NCBI RefSeq assembly: GCF_004117855.1
Contig: NZ_QWBW01000008.1
Coordinates: 222,224 to 286,223 of the forward strand
DNA length: 64,000 nucleotides
Origin: Modicisalibacter coralii
Lineage (GTDB): Bacteria; Pseudomonadota; Gammaproteobacteria; Pseudomonadales; Halomonadaceae
Direction: 5' to 3'
The translations under genes and the position numbers were made by a program. Positions 62,428 to 64,000 of the stretch are shown in pieces. Below the pieces are notes generated by a model that ran no database searches, was not told the DNA's origin, and saw only the letters and a program-made list of their open reading frames with translations. The stretch's first letter is position 1. Each line of letters starts with the position of its first letter.

Positions 62428-64000
62428 ATGGCCTTACAGGGTTTCGATAAGGACTATTACCTCAACGCCAAACTCGACGCGCTTCAGAATGATCCCGATG
62501 CCGATGCGGCATGGCAGGGACGCACCACCGCCGATCTGGAGAACATCCTCCAGAACGATTACGGCCTCACCCCGGAACAGCACTACGCCCGTTACGGTTA
62601 CCAGGAAGACCTGGCCCCCAACGCCTATTTCAATGCCGAGGAATACGTTCAGGCCAAGGCACGTGACATGGTCGACAACGGCGATGTCGCTACCGTGACC
62701 GAAGCCCGTGGTGAATTCGAGGCGCGCTGGCAGGGCAACCCCTACGAGCATTATCTCCAGTACGGTGCCAGCGAAGGCATCAACCCCTCCAATGACTTCG
62801 ATGCGTCCGCCTACTACGCGGAAAAGCTGGACGCGCTCCAGAACGACCCCGAGACGGCCGAGGAATGGTCCGGCAAGAGCGTTGATGACGTTCAGCAGGC
62901 GTTCGCCGATGCCGGGCTGACGCCGCTGGGGCATTTCGTCGCTTATGGTGACGAGGAAAACCTGACCGCACCGGAAGTGCCGGCGGGCGAGGATGTGCCG
63001 GGCGAGGACGATGAGCAGCCGCCCACGGATGGCGGCGGCGAGGAACCGCCCACGGATGGCGGTGGCGAGGAACCGCCCACGGACGGCGGTGGCGAGGAAC
63101 CGCCCACGGACGGCGGCGATGACACCATCACCGACGACGAGATCCTCGAGGTCGATGGCCAGAATCTCGCAAGCTCCTACGATTTCAATGCCGCCGAGCT
63201 GGATGGCTACCGCGCGATCCGCTTCTCCAATGTCGACACGACCGACACGGTCAACATCGACAACCTGGGCGCCGACAATCGCCTGTATACCGTCGACAGT
63301 GCCCTGGCGCTGAATATCGCTGCCGCGTCGGCCGCGCAACTGGACCTCACCAACAGTGACGTGACCCTGTTCGGTCAGCAGGACACACCGGTGCTCGATA
63401 CCCTGGATGTCGTCGCCCAGGCGGGCGATGGCTCGGGGTCGACCCTGGATCTGGGTGGCTCGGCGGCGGATGCCCTGACGGGCATGACTCTGTCGGGGGC
63501 CGGCGATCTGACCCTGGCGGGCAGCACCATCGGCGCGCAGGCGACCGAGGCGAGCACCATCGACGCCACGGCGATGACCGGCTCGCTGACCGCGGGTGAC
63601 GGCATTCTGGACGCGGTGGCCAGCGTGCAGGCGGGTAGCGGCGACGACGCCCTGACGCTCGACAGCGTGGCGGCGCCCGTCGATGGCACGGCGCCGATGC
63701 TCGACGGCGGCGCCGGCAACGATACGCTGACCGTGACCGGCAGCGACGACATCGGTTCCAGCGATGTCAGCGGCTTCGAGACGCTCGAACTCGGCAGCTA
63801 TGTCGATGTCGATGCCAACGCCGTCGACGGCGTCACGAACTTCGTCGTCGGTGCCGCGGGCAGCGAGGTCCAGAACTTGGCCGCCGACCAGACCGTCACC
63901 TCGCGGGTCGACCAGGCCCCCGATGAGGCTCCCGAGCTGAACCTGCGCGACGCAGCGGAGAGCGTTTCGGTGGTCACGGACTTTGCCGGACCGGCCCAGG
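62428..64000 (+). CDS. Third paralogous surface protein, type I secretion substrate (partial, runs off window)
   Basis: The first 524 residues of a larger protein. It opens with three copies of the shared domain: FDKDYYLNAKLDALQ..HYARYGYQEDL, YFNAEEYVQAKARD..HYLQYGASEGI, FDASAYYAEKLDALQ..HFVAYGDEENL. Then come a PPTDGGGEE tandem linker (63019-63117) and a Ala/Asp/Gly/Thr-rich repetitive beta body (DALTGMTLSGAGDLTLAGS; GGAGNDTLTVTGSDD) like S-layer and RTX proteins. No cysteine in the visible part. Same presumed fate as the 1175-residue protein: type I export and surface assembly. No stop before the window end. Confidence 0.85.
   Translation, partial: MALQGFDKDYYLNAKLDALQNDPDADAAWQGRTTADLENILQNDYGLTPEQHYARYGYQEDLAPNAYFNAEEYVQAKARDMVDNGDVATVTEARGEFEARWQGNPYEHYLQYGASEGINPSNDFDASAYYAEKLDALQNDPETAEEWSGKSVDDVQQAFADAGLTPLGHFVAYGDEENLTAPEVPAGEDVPGEDDEQPPTDGGGEEPPTDGGGEEPPTDGGGEEPPTDGGDDTITDDEILEVDGQNLASSYDFNAAELDGYRAIRFSNVDTTDTVNIDNLGADNRLYTVDSALALNIAAASAAQLDLTNSDVTLFGQQDTPVLDTLDVVAQAGDGSGSTLDLGGSAADALTGMTLSGAGDLTLAGSTIGAQATEASTIDATAMTGSLTAGDGILDAVASVQAGSGDDALTLDSVAAPVDGTAPMLDGGAGNDTLTVTGSDDIGSSDVSGFETLELGSYVDVDANAVDGVTNFVVGAAGSEVQNLAADQTVTSRVDQAPDEAPELNLRDAAESVSVVTDFAGPAQ
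63019..63117 (+). repeat. In-frame tandem repeat encoding PPTDGGGEE
   Basis: Three full 27-base units (starting 63019, 63046 and 63073) and a fourth that diverges after PPTDGG; nearly identical at DNA level. Encodes a flexible acidic linker and could change copy number by slippage. Confidence 0.9.

Overview
The window is GC-rich, gene-dense chromosomal DNA from a gammaproteobacterium, most likely a member of the Halomonadaceae (Halomonas or a close relative). The grounds are the ftsB-ispD-ispF-truD-surE-pcm-nlpD-rpoS block, lipid A acyltransferases, ettA, ybbA/ybbP-tesA, a short LOV protein very like the Pseudomonas type, REP-like intergenic repeats, and very acidic predicted surface proteins. 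The genus is an inference from gene content and protein similarity as I recall it; no search was run. No rRNA, tRNA, CRISPR array, prophage or intact insertion sequence was seen.

Layout. 1-9.5 kb: a partial Ada-type repair gene, a sorbosone-dehydrogenase-like periplasmic protein, a lipid A acyltransferase, two small genes, an MFS carrier, a 3-hydroxyacyl-CoA dehydrogenase/crotonase pair, a 2OG-Fe(II) oxygenase, two divergent NUDIX hydrolases and a cluster of four REP-like hairpins. 9.5-17.1 kb: the cell-division, isoprenoid, repair and stationary-phase block ending in rpoS, with a DUF368 undecaprenyl-phosphate carrier between pcm and nlpD. 17.2-35 kb: tolC, alr, a second lipid A acyltransferase, ettA, a short LOV photoreceptor, transporters (two MFS, one ZntB/CorA, one DMT), an alginate-export-like porin, an amidase, a PchR-like AraC regulator and several small repeats, including two related MITE-like elements.

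35-41 kb: three type II toxin-antitoxin modules (YefM/ParE-like, MazEF, VapBC) on either side of the divergent tesA / ybbA-ybbP pair, followed by glyA. The VapC has lost a normally invariant acidic residue.

42.7-64 kb is the most interesting part, a cell-surface biogenesis island. It holds a complete type I secretion system (ATPase, membrane-fusion protein, TolC-like outer-membrane protein), a WcaJ-type initiating sugar-phosphate transferase, a GT2 glycosyltransferase, a Wzm/Wzt polysaccharide exporter, and a 1188-residue methyltransferase / coiled-coil / WbsX-GH99-like / RgpF-like fusion. Then come three paralogous cysteine-free acidic proteins (1175 aa, 196 aa, and one cut by the window end) that share an N-terminal repeat domain, interleaved with a SapC-family gene and a small DUF6447-like gene. 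My reading is an S-layer-like system: type I secreted surface proteins anchored to, or co-assembled with, a polysaccharide made and exported by the neighbouring genes. A related HY-x-x-YG-x-x-EG repeat occurs both in the surface proteins and inside the polysaccharide enzyme, which points to a shared binding function.
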